Positions 55,545 to 64,000 of a DNA stretch of 64,000 nt are shown here, piece after piece. How positions within the stretch are numbered: the stretch's first letter is position 1; every line of letters begins with the position of its first letter. Source of the stretch: Ktedonobacter robiniae (GTDB lineage Bacteria; Chloroflexota; Ktedonobacteria; Ktedonobacterales; Ktedonobacteraceae); contig NZ_BNJG01000002.1 in assembly GCF_016587375.1 (NCBI RefSeq), forward strand, positions 186,001 to 250,000, in the 5' to 3' direction. Below the pieces are notes generated by a model, which saw only the letters and a program-made list of their open reading frames with translations, had not been told where the DNA came from and did no database searches. A program made the position numbers and the translations under genes.

Positions 55545-56202
55545 CTTTTTTTCCTTCTGCCATCTCCTCGGTTTCCGCTTACTGCCTCGCCTCAAGAACA
55601 TTGCGCCTCAGAAGCTCTACCGGCCAGGAACTGGCAACCCGACCGAGTACGAGAACCTGCAACCCATTCTGACTCGGCCCATCAACTGGGACCTGATTAG
55701 TAGCCAGTACGACGAGATGGTCAAGTACGCAACAGCCCTACGCCTGGGAACAGCGGAAACGGAGGCGATTCTGCGGCGGTTTACCCGTAACAACCTCCAG
55801 CATCCCACCTATCAGGCGCTTGCCGAGCTGGGGCGTGCGATCAAGACCATTTTTCTCTGCCAGTACCTGGAATCTGAGGAGCTTCGGCGAGAAATTCATG
55901 AGGGCTTAAATGTCATTGAGAACTGGAATTCCGCCAACTCGTTTATTCACTACGGCAAGGGAGGCGAGTTCGCTTCCAACCGCTTAGATGACCAGGAGAT
56001 CTCCATGCTGGCGTTGCATCTGCTGCAAATTTCTCTGGCCTACGTCAACACGCTTATGGTGCAAAAGGTGCTCGAAGACGAGGCGTGGATGAAGCGCCTG
56101 ACCAAAGAGGATTACCGTGGCTTGACGCCACTGTTCTATGCACACGTTGAACCCTACGGATCACTCAGGCTGGATATGGACAAACGCCTCGCGCTTGCCT
56201 GA
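55545..56202 (+). pseudogene. Tn3-family TnpA, C-terminal fragment
   Basis: Similarity starts in the family at FCHLLGFRLLPRLK and runs to the normal C-terminus RLDMDKRLALA, including NPTEYENLQPILTRPINWDL, ATALRLGTAETEAILRRFTRNN and the catalytic Glu motif NVIENWNSANSF. The first 700 or so residues are absent. A relative, not a copy, of the tnpA at 50736. Confidence 0.85.
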
Positions 56203-56231
56203 GCGCTCTCGTACGTAGAAAGGCCAGAACA

Positions 56232-56936
56232 ATGACTCAGACACCACCAAAGAAAAAGGCAAAAGAGTTAGCGAAGCTGCTTCGAGCAGAGCGGCCCGAT
56301 TATCCCTATCTCAAAAGTGTCTTCCGCGCGCTGCGTGAGGAACTGGAGATCGAGGTCCCTCGCAAAGAGGTCAAACTCCCAGAGGTTCCCACTGAGGAGG
56401 AGATTTGCCGCTTCTACCAGGCGGTGTGGAACTGCCGGAATTTCGCGGATATGGTGCTGATCAAAACCCTCTTCTACACAGGTGTCCGAGTGAGCGAACT
56501 GGTGACAATCCGTCTCAATGAGGTCGATGTCGAGCGTTGCCAGATCCGCATTACTCAGGGGAAAGGGAACAAGGACCGCCAGGTTCCCTTCCCTCGCCTC
56601 TTCCGCGAACTGCTCGCGCTGCACATGGAGCAGATGAAGGTCCGTGGAGCAGTGTATTTGTTCGAGTGGGTGCGCAAGCGTCGCTACACAGATCGAGGGG
56701 TGCGCAAAATGCTGACGCGCTATGCCCAGGCCGCTGGAATCACGCGCTCCATGTCTCCCCACAAATGGAGGCATTTTCTCTTCACCTGGCTGAAAAAAGA
56801 GGGCATCGATGATGCTCTGATCCAGCCCTACTCTGGACACGCCACACGACAATCACTCGAAATCTACTCCAGGCTTTCACTGGCGGATGCACAACCATCT
56901 TACAATCAAGCCATGGAACATTTTCCCATTCAGTAA
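56232..56936 (+). CDS. tnpI: TnpI-type tyrosine recombinase (Tn3 remnant)
   Basis: 234 residues, full length, about 75% like the tnpI at 50026. Arg in TGVRVSELV, Lys in GKGNKD, H-x-x-R in SPHKWRHFL, His in PYSGHATRQ, Tyr in LEIYSRL: all intact although the transposase before it is only a stump. Ribosome site AAAGG in front of ATG 56232. It might still act on related sites, including those of the transposon at 49245. Confidence 0.88.
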   Translation: MTQTPPKKKAKELAKLLRAERPDYPYLKSVFRALREELEIEVPRKEVKLPEVPTEEEICRFYQAVWNCRNFADMVLIKTLFYTGVRVSELVTIRLNEVDVERCQIRITQGKGNKDRQVPFPRLFRELLALHMEQMKVRGAVYLFEWVRKRRYTDRGVRKMLTRYAQAAGITRSMSPHKWRHFLFTWLKKEGIDDALIQPYSGHATRQSLEIYSRLSLADAQPSYNQAMEHFPIQ

Positions 56937-56980
56937 AACAACAGAAAGATACTTTTGTCTTCTATGCTGTTTATACCCGC

Positions 56981-57001
56981 TACCTTGCGGCTGGTGACAG
57001 C
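56981..57001. repeat. Inner part of a Tn3 terminal repeat
   Basis: 20 of 21 positions match the inner part of the 38-bp repeat at 53873; the outer 17 bp are replaced. An IS110 transposase gene starts 216 bp further on. Confidence 0.7.
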
Positions 57002-57216
57002 TCGTATACTAGGAGCATCGGTTCCAAGATGATGGTGAGGACGAGGTGACAGCAGCGGTTCGACCGCGAACGTAAGATGGTCCCCCATCATCTCGGGCTG
57101 GCCCAAGTTTGAACCGTATGGTGTGGCTTTGACCACGTATCACGAGCTAAGACTGGCCTTGCCCCAGGTCCGAGACAGGAATGAATTTCTCTCTCGATCA
57201 GACGAAAGGAGTCGCT

Positions 57217-58246
57217 ATGACATCCTCACCAGAACCATTGTATGACCTCTTCGTTGGCATTGACATCGCAGCGGTAACGGCATCTGTCGCTTGGAAGGAA
57301 CCCTCCCGGAAGATCTGGCACGCGCTCACTATTGATCAGACCCCTCAAGGCTTCCAGACGCTCCAGCAACGCTTGCTCGCTACAGGGCATTCAGCCAAGA
57401 GCATTCTTGTTGTGATGGAAGCAACTGGTTCCTATTGGATGACGCTGGCAACCACCCTGGCTCAAGCTGGCTTCGCCATCAGTGTCATTACCCCAACTCA
57501 GGCTCACCATTTTGCCAAAGCCTTACTTAAGCAAGCAAAGACAGATGCCATCGATGCTCAAACGCTGGCGCAACTCGCCGCTTTGCTTCAGCCAGCCGTA
57601 TGGACCCCTCCTCCGGCCATTTTTGTTGAACTCTATCAACGATTGAACGAACGTGAGAGCCTCATGCACATGCGTCAACAGCTCCGCAACCAATTGCATG
57701 CCTTGAGTCACTGTCCCGCGCGTGATTGCCTCCGTACACACACGCATGCAATTCTTGATAGAGTCGCTGACCGAACAGATGTTGGAAGGAGAGGCCGAGC
57801 TTGATGAGGCTCTTTCTCTTGATTCCTTATGGACAGCATCCGCCATCAGGCTCCAGACTATTCCTGGGATCGGGCTACTGACTGCCGCCTGGCTCCTGGT
57901 TACGACACTCAATTTTACGCTGTGTAACACGGTGGAAGAACTGACGGCATATGCTGGGCTGGCTCCTCATCCCTTCCAATCGGGAACCAGTGTCCATGGG
58001 CGAGCAAGCATTGGGCATACAGGAAATGCTGCACTTCGTACGGCAGTGTATCTGGCAACCTTGAGTGCCGCTCAATACAACCCCGTGATCAAGGCATTTT
58101 ATGATCGTTTACGAGCGGCAGGCAAACCCATGAAGGTCGCCCGCTGCGCTGCGGCGCGAAAGCTCTTACACATTGCCTTTGCGGTCGTCAAAAACGAGGC
58201 GGACTTTGATCCGTTGTATGCAGCCAGAGCACAAAAAACGGCTTGA
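57217..58246 (+). pseudogene. IS110-family transposase, frameshifted
   Basis: First frame: LYDLFVGIDIAAVTASVAW (first RuvC-like Asp), VVMEATGSYW (Glu) and LKQAKTDAIDAQTLAQLA (Asp pair), the DEDD N-terminal domain. Near 57715 (CCCGCGCG) the frame changes to RVIASVHTRMQFLIESLTEQ, and the C-terminal Transposase_20 domain follows, with LQTIPGIGLLTAAWLL and the serine region AYAGLAPHPFQSGTSVHGRASIGHTGNAALR. About 342 residues if repaired. Start ATG 57217 after GAAAGGAG. All catalytic residues are present, so only the one-base change blocks it. Confidence 0.85.
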
Positions 58247-58251
58247 TAGTT

Positions 58252-58581
58252 TGACACATCAAGAGAAGAAAATGTTTTCTTCTGCATATCCCACATGTTT
58301 TTTATTTTTGGTAAACTGAGCAATGCTCCTCTTGACAAACAATACCGTATCTTACGTAGCGCTACCCCAAGGAAAAACAAGGTCTGCAAGAGGCTCTGCC
58401 GCGATGAAGAGGTGAGGTGAGCAAGACGCGAGCCAGCCTGAGGAGCACAGGAGGAAAGAGCCGTTTCGCAGGTGGAAGTTAATCCGGTCTCGTGTGCAGC
58501 GGCGACAAGTAACAAGGCACAGCACCCTCTTGCCATTGAGCTTCCGGGAGAGAAGCGAGCTGGTGCCGTTTTTTTTCTGAC
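58252..58581. other. Gene-free stretch
   Basis: Contains degraded remains of the transposase that starts at 58957; no independent gene recognised. Confidence 0.35.
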
Positions 58582-58957
58582 ACCCAACACGCTTCCCCAT
58601 GCCCCATTGGGCACGGACGCGATTGAGATGCCCAATACTGACAGAGGTGCCGAACTGCTCTTGGAGCGCTGTCTGCACTTTACTGCTTGGCATCTGTGGA
58701 TGTGCGCGACAGGTTGCAACCAACCATTGAAGGACGGCATCTCGCAGTTTGGCTGGATGTCCTTGCCTTTTGTCCTGGAGAGCTGCTTCTCCATGTGTCT
58801 GTACTGCTTGCACCAGCCGATAGGCTGTCGATCGACTCATACAGAGTCCTGCCGCCGCCACCGCCTCATGCCAGGAATAACCTGCTTGCATAAGCTGGAC
58901 CAGATGGGCTTTTGCCGCCCGAACGAGTTCACGCTCCCCCTCTTCCTGCTCTTCCAT
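58582..58957 (-). pseudogene. Helix-turn-helix transposase, N-terminal fragment
   Basis: About 125 codons: MEEQEEGERELVRAAKAHLV, QLMQAGYSWHEAVAAAGL, SRSTAYRLVQAVQTHGEAAL and HPAKLRDAVLQWL, i.e. the HTH_29/winged-helix DNA-binding domains found before the DDE domain in several IS groups. The catalytic part is lost after QFGTSVSIGHLNRVRAQWGMG. Confidence 0.65.
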
Positions 58958-59033
58958 ACCATTTCTTCCTTTGTTTGCAAACCATCGAGGTGCCGTTCAG
59001 CTCTGTAGCAAGGACGTTGCGTGTGCGAGGGTC

Positions 59034-59071
59034 TCCACCAGGGATGGCAAACATTCGCCATCCCTGGTGGA
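59034..59071 (-). terminator. Terminator of the TetR-hydrolase operon
   Basis: Perfect 15-bp stem (59034-59048 with 59057-59071) with an 8-nt loop, 20 bp beyond the hydrolase stop codon. Confidence 0.7.
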
Positions 59072-59090
59072 CGCGCCTCACTTTCCCAGG

Positions 59091-59900
59091 CTATTCGCTC
59101 AGCACTTCGCGCAAGCGCTGGGCGAATGCCTGGGGATGCGTGATGTATCCGGCATGGTGACTGGGAAACTCCACGACGGTCGTCCCGAGACGCTCTGCCA
59201 CTGCGACTGCACAGCGGTAGGGCACCGACTCTCTCCCGGCACTTCCACCGGCCAGCACGATGCGGGTGGGTGCTGCAGAGAGCGCTGCAAAGTCGAGCCT
59301 GTAGCGGCGCACGGCCAGGAATGTGTACTTGAAAAGGGCGTCGGCGTTGGCAGCCCCCTCCCTGCTCACCTCTGGGAGGACAACGCCTGCCTCTCGATCC
59401 TGGTAGTCGATCCCGCTCTGGGCTGCGTACTGTCTCAGAGCGGCAAGTCCACCCTCACGGCGATAGATCTCAAGAGGACTCTGCTGGGATGGTTCTTCAT
59501 CTGTTACCAGGTAGTGTGTCGGCGGCTCGTGTGCGACCAGTGTCCGTACCTGCTCCGGGTGACGAGCGACCAGATCAAGCCCAACAAGAGCGCCAGCACT
59601 GCTGCCAAACACATATGCTGGCTCGCTCGAAAGTGCCTCTAGCAGGCGGTGAGCGTCATCGCCGTGCGTCTCCAGGGGGATCTCTTCGACTGGAGCATCA
59701 AGCGTGCTGCGCAAGGCACCCCGCCGGTCGTAGGTGACGACGGTGTAAGCGTCGGTGAGAGAGTTGACGAAACCGTTCCAGTCACCAGCACCGCCACCTC
59801 CGCCACCAGCGATCATGAGAAGCAGGGGACCTGACCCACGAACCTCATAGTAGAGGCTCGCACCAGGCACACGTAAGGTATCTTGTTTCGTGAGTGTCAT
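59091..59900 (-). CDS. Alpha/beta-fold hydrolase
   Basis: 269 residues. Order of motifs: LYYEVRGSGPLLLMIAGGGG (oxyanion loop), VVTYDRRG, nucleophile Ser in VFGSSAGALVGL, acid region PTRIVLAGGSAGRES, and His in FPSHHAGYITHPQAFA. A soluble esterase or hydrolase; substrate unknown. Its ATG overlaps the stop codon of the TetR gene (ATGA at 59897-59900), so the two are co-translated and the enzyme is very likely under that regulator. Confidence 0.9.
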   Translation of the reverse strand: MTLTKQDTLRVPGASLYYEVRGSGPLLLMIAGGGGGGAGDWNGFVNSLTDAYTVVTYDRRGALRSTLDAPVEEIPLETHGDDAHRLLEALSSEPAYVFGSSAGALVGLDLVARHPEQVRTLVAHEPPTHYLVTDEEPSQQSPLEIYRREGGLAALRQYAAQSGIDYQDREAGVVLPEVSREGAANADALFKYTFLAVRRYRLDFAALSAAPTRIVLAGGSAGRESVPYRCAVAVAERLGTTVVEFPSHHAGYITHPQAFAQRLREVLSE

Positions 59901-60520
59901 TCCATCTCCTCCTTGATTGACGTTCGTTCGGGTGCGAGTATGCGCAGAAAAATGTCTGCGTCAGGAAAGTGCTCCTGGAAGTCATCGGGGTCATGGTGCG
60001 CCCATCGGAGCAGGCCGTCCCCGCAGGCAAAAATGGCGCGCACCAGTTGGTCAGGATCACCTGCGGCCACTTCTCCGGTCGCCTGACCCTCGACAATCAG
60101 ATGCCGCAGCCCCTCTTGCATCTGCTTGCTTCGCTGGCGAACCAGCGTCCGTAGCTCCTCCGGCGCGTCCGGTGAACGGAGCACCTGATCCAGGAGCAGG
60201 TAGAACTCGGGGTGGCGTCGGCTTTCCACGAACCCTCTCACCAAACTCTTCAGACGCTCCCCAGGTGTTCCTGGGGTGTGAAGAGGAGGGTGTAGATCCG
60301 CTGCAGGGGAGCGGAGCGCTTGCGTGACCAGCTCAGAGACAATGGCTTCCTTGGAGGCCCAGTAGTGGTAGGCCAATCCGTGACTGACCACTGCTTCAGC
60401 GGCAATATCATCCATGGTCGCCGTCAGCCCTTTGCGAGCAAAGACCCGCTTCGCCGCTTCCAGGATCTTGGCGCGTTGCTCGTCACGCAGGCGTTGCTTG
60501 ACTTCTTCTGTTCGAGGCAT
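59897..60520 (-). CDS. TetR-family transcriptional regulator
   Basis: 207 residues. HTH: QRAKILEAAKRVFARKGLTATMDDIAAEAVVSHGLAYHYWASKEAIVSELV. The C-terminal domain (PPLHTPGTPGERLKSLVRGFVE..., EFYLLLDQVLRS, VRAIFACGDGLLRW) is the usual helical ligand and dimer domain. It is transcribed ahead of the hydrolase in one operon, and a perfect palindrome at 60537-60559, 17 bp before its start, fits as its operator, so autorepression is likely. Confidence 0.92.
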   Translation of the reverse strand: MPRTEEVKQRLRDEQRAKILEAAKRVFARKGLTATMDDIAAEAVVSHGLAYHYWASKEAIVSELVTQALRSPAADLHPPLHTPGTPGERLKSLVRGFVESRRHPEFYLLLDQVLRSPDAPEELRTLVRQRSKQMQEGLRHLIVEGQATGEVAAGDPDQLVRAIFACGDGLLRWAHHDPDDFQEHFPDADIFLRILAPERTSIKEEME

Positions 60521-60536
60521 GGCTCATCTTTCTATC

Positions 60537-60559
60537 TGTGACTGACTTGTTCAGTCACA
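60537..60559. promoter_or_regulatory. TetR operator
   Basis: TGTGACTGA-CTTGT-TCAGTCACA: perfect 9-bp arms with a 5-bp centre, a form often found for TetR regulators whose sites read TGACTGA...TCAGTCA. It lies directly before the TetR start codon. Confidence 0.75.
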
Positions 60560-60694
60560 ATTGTAGCTGAGAAGGGCGGAGTTGTCAAGCGTTTGAGAGG
60601 AAACAACTGACCAAACAGGTCTCGAAGACAAGCTGAGAGGAAGAGAACCGTCTCATTCTAGATATGCAATGCTACGATTGGCCTGAAACCCTGA

Positions 60695-63583
60695 TTGTAC
60701 ACTCCAACGCCAGCAGACGTGGCCTTCGTGAGTACGACAGCTCGTGGCCCCAACCAGAAATTTGCTCTCATGATTTTGTTGAAAGTCTTTCAAAAGCTGG
60801 GCTACTTTCCGGCTCCGAAGCTTATCCCAGGGGCCATCATCGGTCATATCCGAGGAGAGATGGAGCTTCCCAAAGATCTGGTGCCAGATATTACGCCGCG
60901 TACCCTCTACAAATATCATGCCGCTATTCGCACACACCTCAAGATCAACGGAGATATCAAGCATATTCGTCATGTGGCCCTCAAAGCCATCAGCGAGGTG
61001 GTTCTGGTCATGGACGATCCCGCTGATCTGATCAATGTAGCCATCGAAACACTGGTCAAAGAGAATTGTGAACTTCCAGCGTTCAGTACACTTGATCTTC
61101 TGGTTCGCCACCTCCGCAACCTCGCACACCAGCGGATCTTTCAAACGGTGCTTTCACGGCTCACTGAAGCGGAACAAGCACTCTTAGAGAAGTTAGTTGA
61201 GACCAATCCGACCGGGTATTTCACCGAGTTCAATCGCTTGCGAGAAGCTCCTAAAAGCGCAACCCTGACCCATCTGGAGGACTGGACGACGCGACTCACC
61301 TGGTTACTTTCGTTGGGCAATATGGCGCGACTCCTGGAAGATCTTGCTCCTGCCAAAATCACCCACTTCGCAGCGGAGGCCCGCGCGCTTCACGCGGACG
61401 ACCTGCGCGACTTCACACTTCCCAAACGGTTGACCCTTCTGGTTTGCCTCATTTATCAAGAAACCATCTCCACGCGCGATGAAATTGCCGACATGTTTTT
61501 GAAACGGATGAGTAAACTGCATGATCGTGCCAGGGAAGAATTAGAGCGCTTGCGGGCGAGCGAGCGAAAAATCACTGAGCACCTGGTCGAAGTGCTGGCA
61601 GATCTGCTCCAAACCACCACCGAAACAGAGGACGATGCGAAGGTTGGGAGCCTCGTGCGCGAGGTCTTTCAGCGAGAAGGGGGCATCGCCACGCTTCAAG
61701 AGCAATGTGAGCAGGTGAGCGCTCATCACGGCAATCGGTATCAACCGTTCCTCTGGCGTTTCTACGCCAGTCACCGGAAAGCGCTCTTTCAGGTGCTCAA
61801 GGTGCTCGACATTCACGCAACAACAGCAGATCATTCATTAATGAATGCGGTGACGTTCATTCTGGAACATGAACATGACCCGAAGAAATATCTCGAAGCT
61901 ACCATCGACCTCTCCTTTGCGAACGGAGACTGGCTCCGAACGATTCAGAAGCGACGGAGAGGGAAAGACTGGTTTATCCGCCAGCACCTGGAAACCTGTG
62001 TCCTGACGTATGTGGCAACAGAACTCAAAACCGGGGATCTGTGCATTCGTGGCTCGGAGCAGTTTGCTGACTATCGCGATCAGCTCCTGAGCTGGGAAGC
62101 ATGCGAGCCACAGGTGGCTGACTATTGTCAGCAACTGGGCTTTGAAACGTCTGCACAGGGCTTTGTCGAAAATCTCAAGCGCTGGCTGACAGAGGTTGCT
62201 CTGGAGGTTGATCGCACGAAGCCAGAGAATCAAGAATTAGTGATTACCGAGAAAGGGGAGCCGATGCTGAAGAAGCCTCTGCGCAAAACGGCACCGAGGA
62301 GCTTTGCCAAACTGGAAACGGCGGTCGCCGAACGCATGCCGGAATCTCATGTTCTCGATGTCTTGTGCCGGATTGATTACTGGACCAAGTGGACACGCCA
62401 TCTCGGTCCACTCTCGGGTGCCGATCCGAAAATGGAAGATGCGCGGGCACGCCATATCCTGACCGCGTTTGCGTATGCCAGCTACCTGGGACCGTATCAA
62501 CTGGCCCGCCATTTCCATGGAGAGATTACCGGGGACATGTTGGCGACCATCAACCGTCGGCATGTCACGGTCGAGAAACTCGAAGCCGCTATCCGGGACA
62601 TTATTAACCGTTTTAACCGCTGTCCCCTTCCTCGCTGTTGGGGCACAGGAAAACGAGTTGCCGCCGATGGAACACAGTACGACCTGGCCGAAGAAAATTT
62701 GCTGGCGGAGAAACATATTCGTTATGGGGGATTTGGAGGCATTGCCTATCATCATGTGAGTGACATGTATATCCTGCTTTTCTCCCACTTTATCGCGTGC
62801 GGAGTCTGGGAGGCAGTACACATCATTGATGGGTTAATGAAAAACCAGTCTGATATCCAACCAGACACAATTCATGCGGACACTCAGGGCCAGAACCTCC
62901 CCGTCTTCGCGCTCTCGCATCTCTTAGGAATCAAGCTGATGCCTCGTATTCGCAACTGGAAAGACCTCAAGTTCTACCGTCCCAGCAAAGATACCCACTA
63001 CCAACATATCGAGTCGCTCTTTTGCGAAGAGGCCATCGATTGGGAACTGATTCAAACTCACTGGCAGGATCTGCTGCGTGTTGTCCTCTCGATTAAAGCG
63101 GGCAAGGTCTTGCCCTCGATGCTGCTGCGCAAATTAACCAGTTACAGCCGAAAAAATCGCCTCTACCAGGCATTCCGCGAGCTGGGATGCGTCATTCGCA
63201 CAGTCTTCTTGTTACAATATATCTCTGATGCCAAACTCCGCGAAATCATTCAGCAAACCACGAACAAAATGGAACAATTCAATGCCTTCAGTAAGTGGCT
63301 CTCTTTCGGCAATGATGGCAAAATCAACGCGCTTACCACAGAAGAAAGCGAGAAACACATTAAATATGTTGATCTCCTCGCAAATGCGGTGATTCTGGAT
63401 AATACCTTTCAACTCAGCAAGATCCTGAAAGAGCTGATCGAGGAAGGGTGGAGTATTACTCGTGATGAACTGGCAATGCTTAGCCCATACATGACCCATC
63501 ATGTCAAACGTTTCGGCAACTATGTCATGGATCTGGAAACACTTCCTCAGCCAATTGAGGATGACTTTCCTATTCCAGTCTAG
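60695..63583 (+). CDS. tnpA: Tn3-family transposase TnpA, apparently intact
   Basis: 962 residues in one frame. The N-terminal DUF4158-type domain begins soon after the start (FALMILLKVFQKLGYFPAPKLIPGAIIGHI), a long helical middle follows, and the DDE domain has D658 in AADGTQYD, D729 in IHADTQGQ and E860 in NKMEQFNAF. The start is uncertain: TTG 60695 directly follows a stop in frame, and the first 20-30 residues of relatives are missing, so the 5' end may be clipped. A different subgroup from the tnpA at 50736. No 38-bp ends were found around it. Followed by an 80-nt repeat. Confidence 0.85.
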   Translation: MYTPTPADVAFVSTTARGPNQKFALMILLKVFQKLGYFPAPKLIPGAIIGHIRGEMELPKDLVPDITPRTLYKYHAAIRTHLKINGDIKHIRHVALKAISEVVLVMDDPADLINVAIETLVKENCELPAFSTLDLLVRHLRNLAHQRIFQTVLSRLTEAEQALLEKLVETNPTGYFTEFNRLREAPKSATLTHLEDWTTRLTWLLSLGNMARLLEDLAPAKITHFAAEARALHADDLRDFTLPKRLTLLVCLIYQETISTRDEIADMFLKRMSKLHDRAREELERLRASERKITEHLVEVLADLLQTTTETEDDAKVGSLVREVFQREGGIATLQEQCEQVSAHHGNRYQPFLWRFYASHRKALFQVLKVLDIHATTADHSLMNAVTFILEHEHDPKKYLEATIDLSFANGDWLRTIQKRRRGKDWFIRQHLETCVLTYVATELKTGDLCIRGSEQFADYRDQLLSWEACEPQVADYCQQLGFETSAQGFVENLKRWLTEVALEVDRTKPENQELVITEKGEPMLKKPLRKTAPRSFAKLETAVAERMPESHVLDVLCRIDYWTKWTRHLGPLSGADPKMEDARARHILTAFAYASYLGPYQLARHFHGEITGDMLATINRRHVTVEKLEAAIRDIINRFNRCPLPRCWGTGKRVAADGTQYDLAEENLLAEKHIRYGGFGGIAYHHVSDMYILLFSHFIACGVWEAVHIIDGLMKNQSDIQPDTIHADTQGQNLPVFALSHLLGIKLMPRIRNWKDLKFYRPSKDTHYQHIESLFCEEAIDWELIQTHWQDLLRVVLSIKAGKVLPSMLLRKLTSYSRKNRLYQAFRELGCVIRTVFLLQYISDAKLREIIQQTTNKMEQFNAFSKWLSFGNDGKINALTTEESEKHIKYVDLLANAVILDNTFQLSKILKELIEEGWSITRDELAMLSPYMTHHVKRFGNYVMDLETLPQPIEDDFPIPV

Positions 63584-63611
63584 CATCCCTTGCGCTCTCA
63601 ATGCCCTCAGT

Positions 63612-63691
63612 TGGTAAAAAGCGCGAAGAGCGGGCAGGTTTTAAGGCGTAGAGTGAGCACTCAGCGCGAAGCGTGAGCAGCACAATCATTG
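63612..63691 (+). repeat. 80-nt dispersed repeat, copy 2
   Basis: Starts 29 bp after the TnpA stop codon; related to 48512-48591. It holds GCGCGAAGAGCGGGCA and AGCGCGAAGCGTGAGCA as internal near-repeats. Confidence 0.6.
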
Positions 63692-63906
63692 AGCGGCTGA
63701 GTGCATGGCTTTAGAAGCCGTTTCTGTCACTCAACTGGTGTAAATTTCCGCGCCGATCGAACCTGAAAGATCGGAGGAAGCAGTGAATGAAAGCTCTACA
63801 ATGAGTGTCAAAACCGTTCATTCTCTGAGAAAAATAGCCTGTTTCTCATGGAGCATATTTGATGAATATGTTACACTCCGAAGTAACCTTTCAATGAAGG
63901 AACAAC

Positions 63907-64000
63907 ATGAACATCGCTATTTTTTCAGATTTGCATGGCAGATTGCTACTTGCCTTTCAGCTTTGTACGCGGTGGCAGAGAGAGACCGGAGAAAACATCG
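63907..64000 (+). CDS. Metallophosphoesterase, N-terminal part (runs off the window)
   Basis: The first 31 codons are MNIAIFSDLHGRLLLAFQLC and on to RETGENI. FSDLHG is the first metal-binding motif (D-x-H) of calcineurin-like phosphoesterases, expected to bind two metal ions and cleave phosphomonoesters or diesters. GAAGGA stands 7 bp before the ATG. The rest lies outside the window. Confidence 0.75.
   Translation, partial: MNIAIFSDLHGRLLLAFQLCTRWQRETGENI

Noticed and set aside
58472..59008. 178-codon plus-strand frame opposite the transposase fragment
   Set aside because: The minus strand encodes a recognisable helix-turn-helix transposase N-terminus; the plus frame does not resemble any protein.
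1..64000. CRISPR array, tRNA or rRNA genes
   Set aside because: No regularly spaced repeats of 23-40 bp and no tRNA-like or rRNA-like stretches were seen; a covariance-model scan could still find a tRNA missed by eye.

Overview
The window looks like chromosomal DNA of a Ktedonobacteria-type bacterium (Chloroflexota). This is an inference from gene style: a very large MalT-like LuxR ATPase regulator with a characteristic N-terminal extension, multi-PAS histidine kinases, a tandem-GNAT protein, many regulator/enzyme pairs and a dense, decaying load of mobile elements. There is no rRNA, tRNA or CRISPR array that I can see.

Layout. 1-1071: an AraC-type regulator facing a small CsrA. 1091-13636: module A, a row of plus-strand genes led by a tyrosine recombinase: hypothetical protein, zinc-ribbon protein, ArsR-type protein, helical-repeat protein and HExxH protein. 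14035-18849: LuxR/MalT regulator, a 72-residue protein, a VOC protein and a membrane protein. 18979-25597: module B, a second, diverged copy of the same gene row. It lacks the insertions found in A and has one extra gene, a DnaQ-like protein that has lost its catalytic residues. The A/B comparison acts as an internal control. It shows that module A was invaded by three separate elements: an IS5-type element carrying PadR and a CocE-type hydrolase (2416-5967), a transposase-less 1,048-bp element with 98-bp inverted ends around a membrane zinc-ribbon gene (6859-7906), and a TnpB element inside the ArsR gene (about 8996-11000).

26066-30667: an IS701/IS4-like transposase gene is split by a 3,288-bp IS4-type element with perfect 20-bp ends and 11-bp target repeats, which carries an XRE regulator and a short-chain dehydrogenase. 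30810-48280: ordinary accessory genes (tandem GNAT protein, lipoprotein, LysR with a monooxygenase, two paralogous PAS kinases, TetR with a dehydrogenase operon) mixed with broken genes and small fold-back repeats. 49245-53910: a Tn3-family transposon with perfect 38-bp ends, a TnpI-type recombinase, a HAD-phosphatase cargo gene and a doubly damaged transposase. 53934-58957: an AT-rich MFS exporter, a second Tn3/TnpI remnant whose end is cut next to an IS110 transposase, and a transposase fragment. 59091-60559: TetR and an alpha/beta-hydrolase operon with a clear operator. 60695-63583: an apparently functional Tn3-type transposase. The window ends in the first 31 codons of a metallophosphoesterase.

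Two themes stand out. First, the recombinase-led modules A and B look like copies of a small, poorly described mobile or domesticated island whose genes are decaying reciprocally. Second, insertion sequences here repeatedly carry a divergent regulator + enzyme pair as passengers between one set of ends. Many frameshifts lie in or near short G or A runs, so some 'broken' genes could be assembly errors and should be checked against reads.
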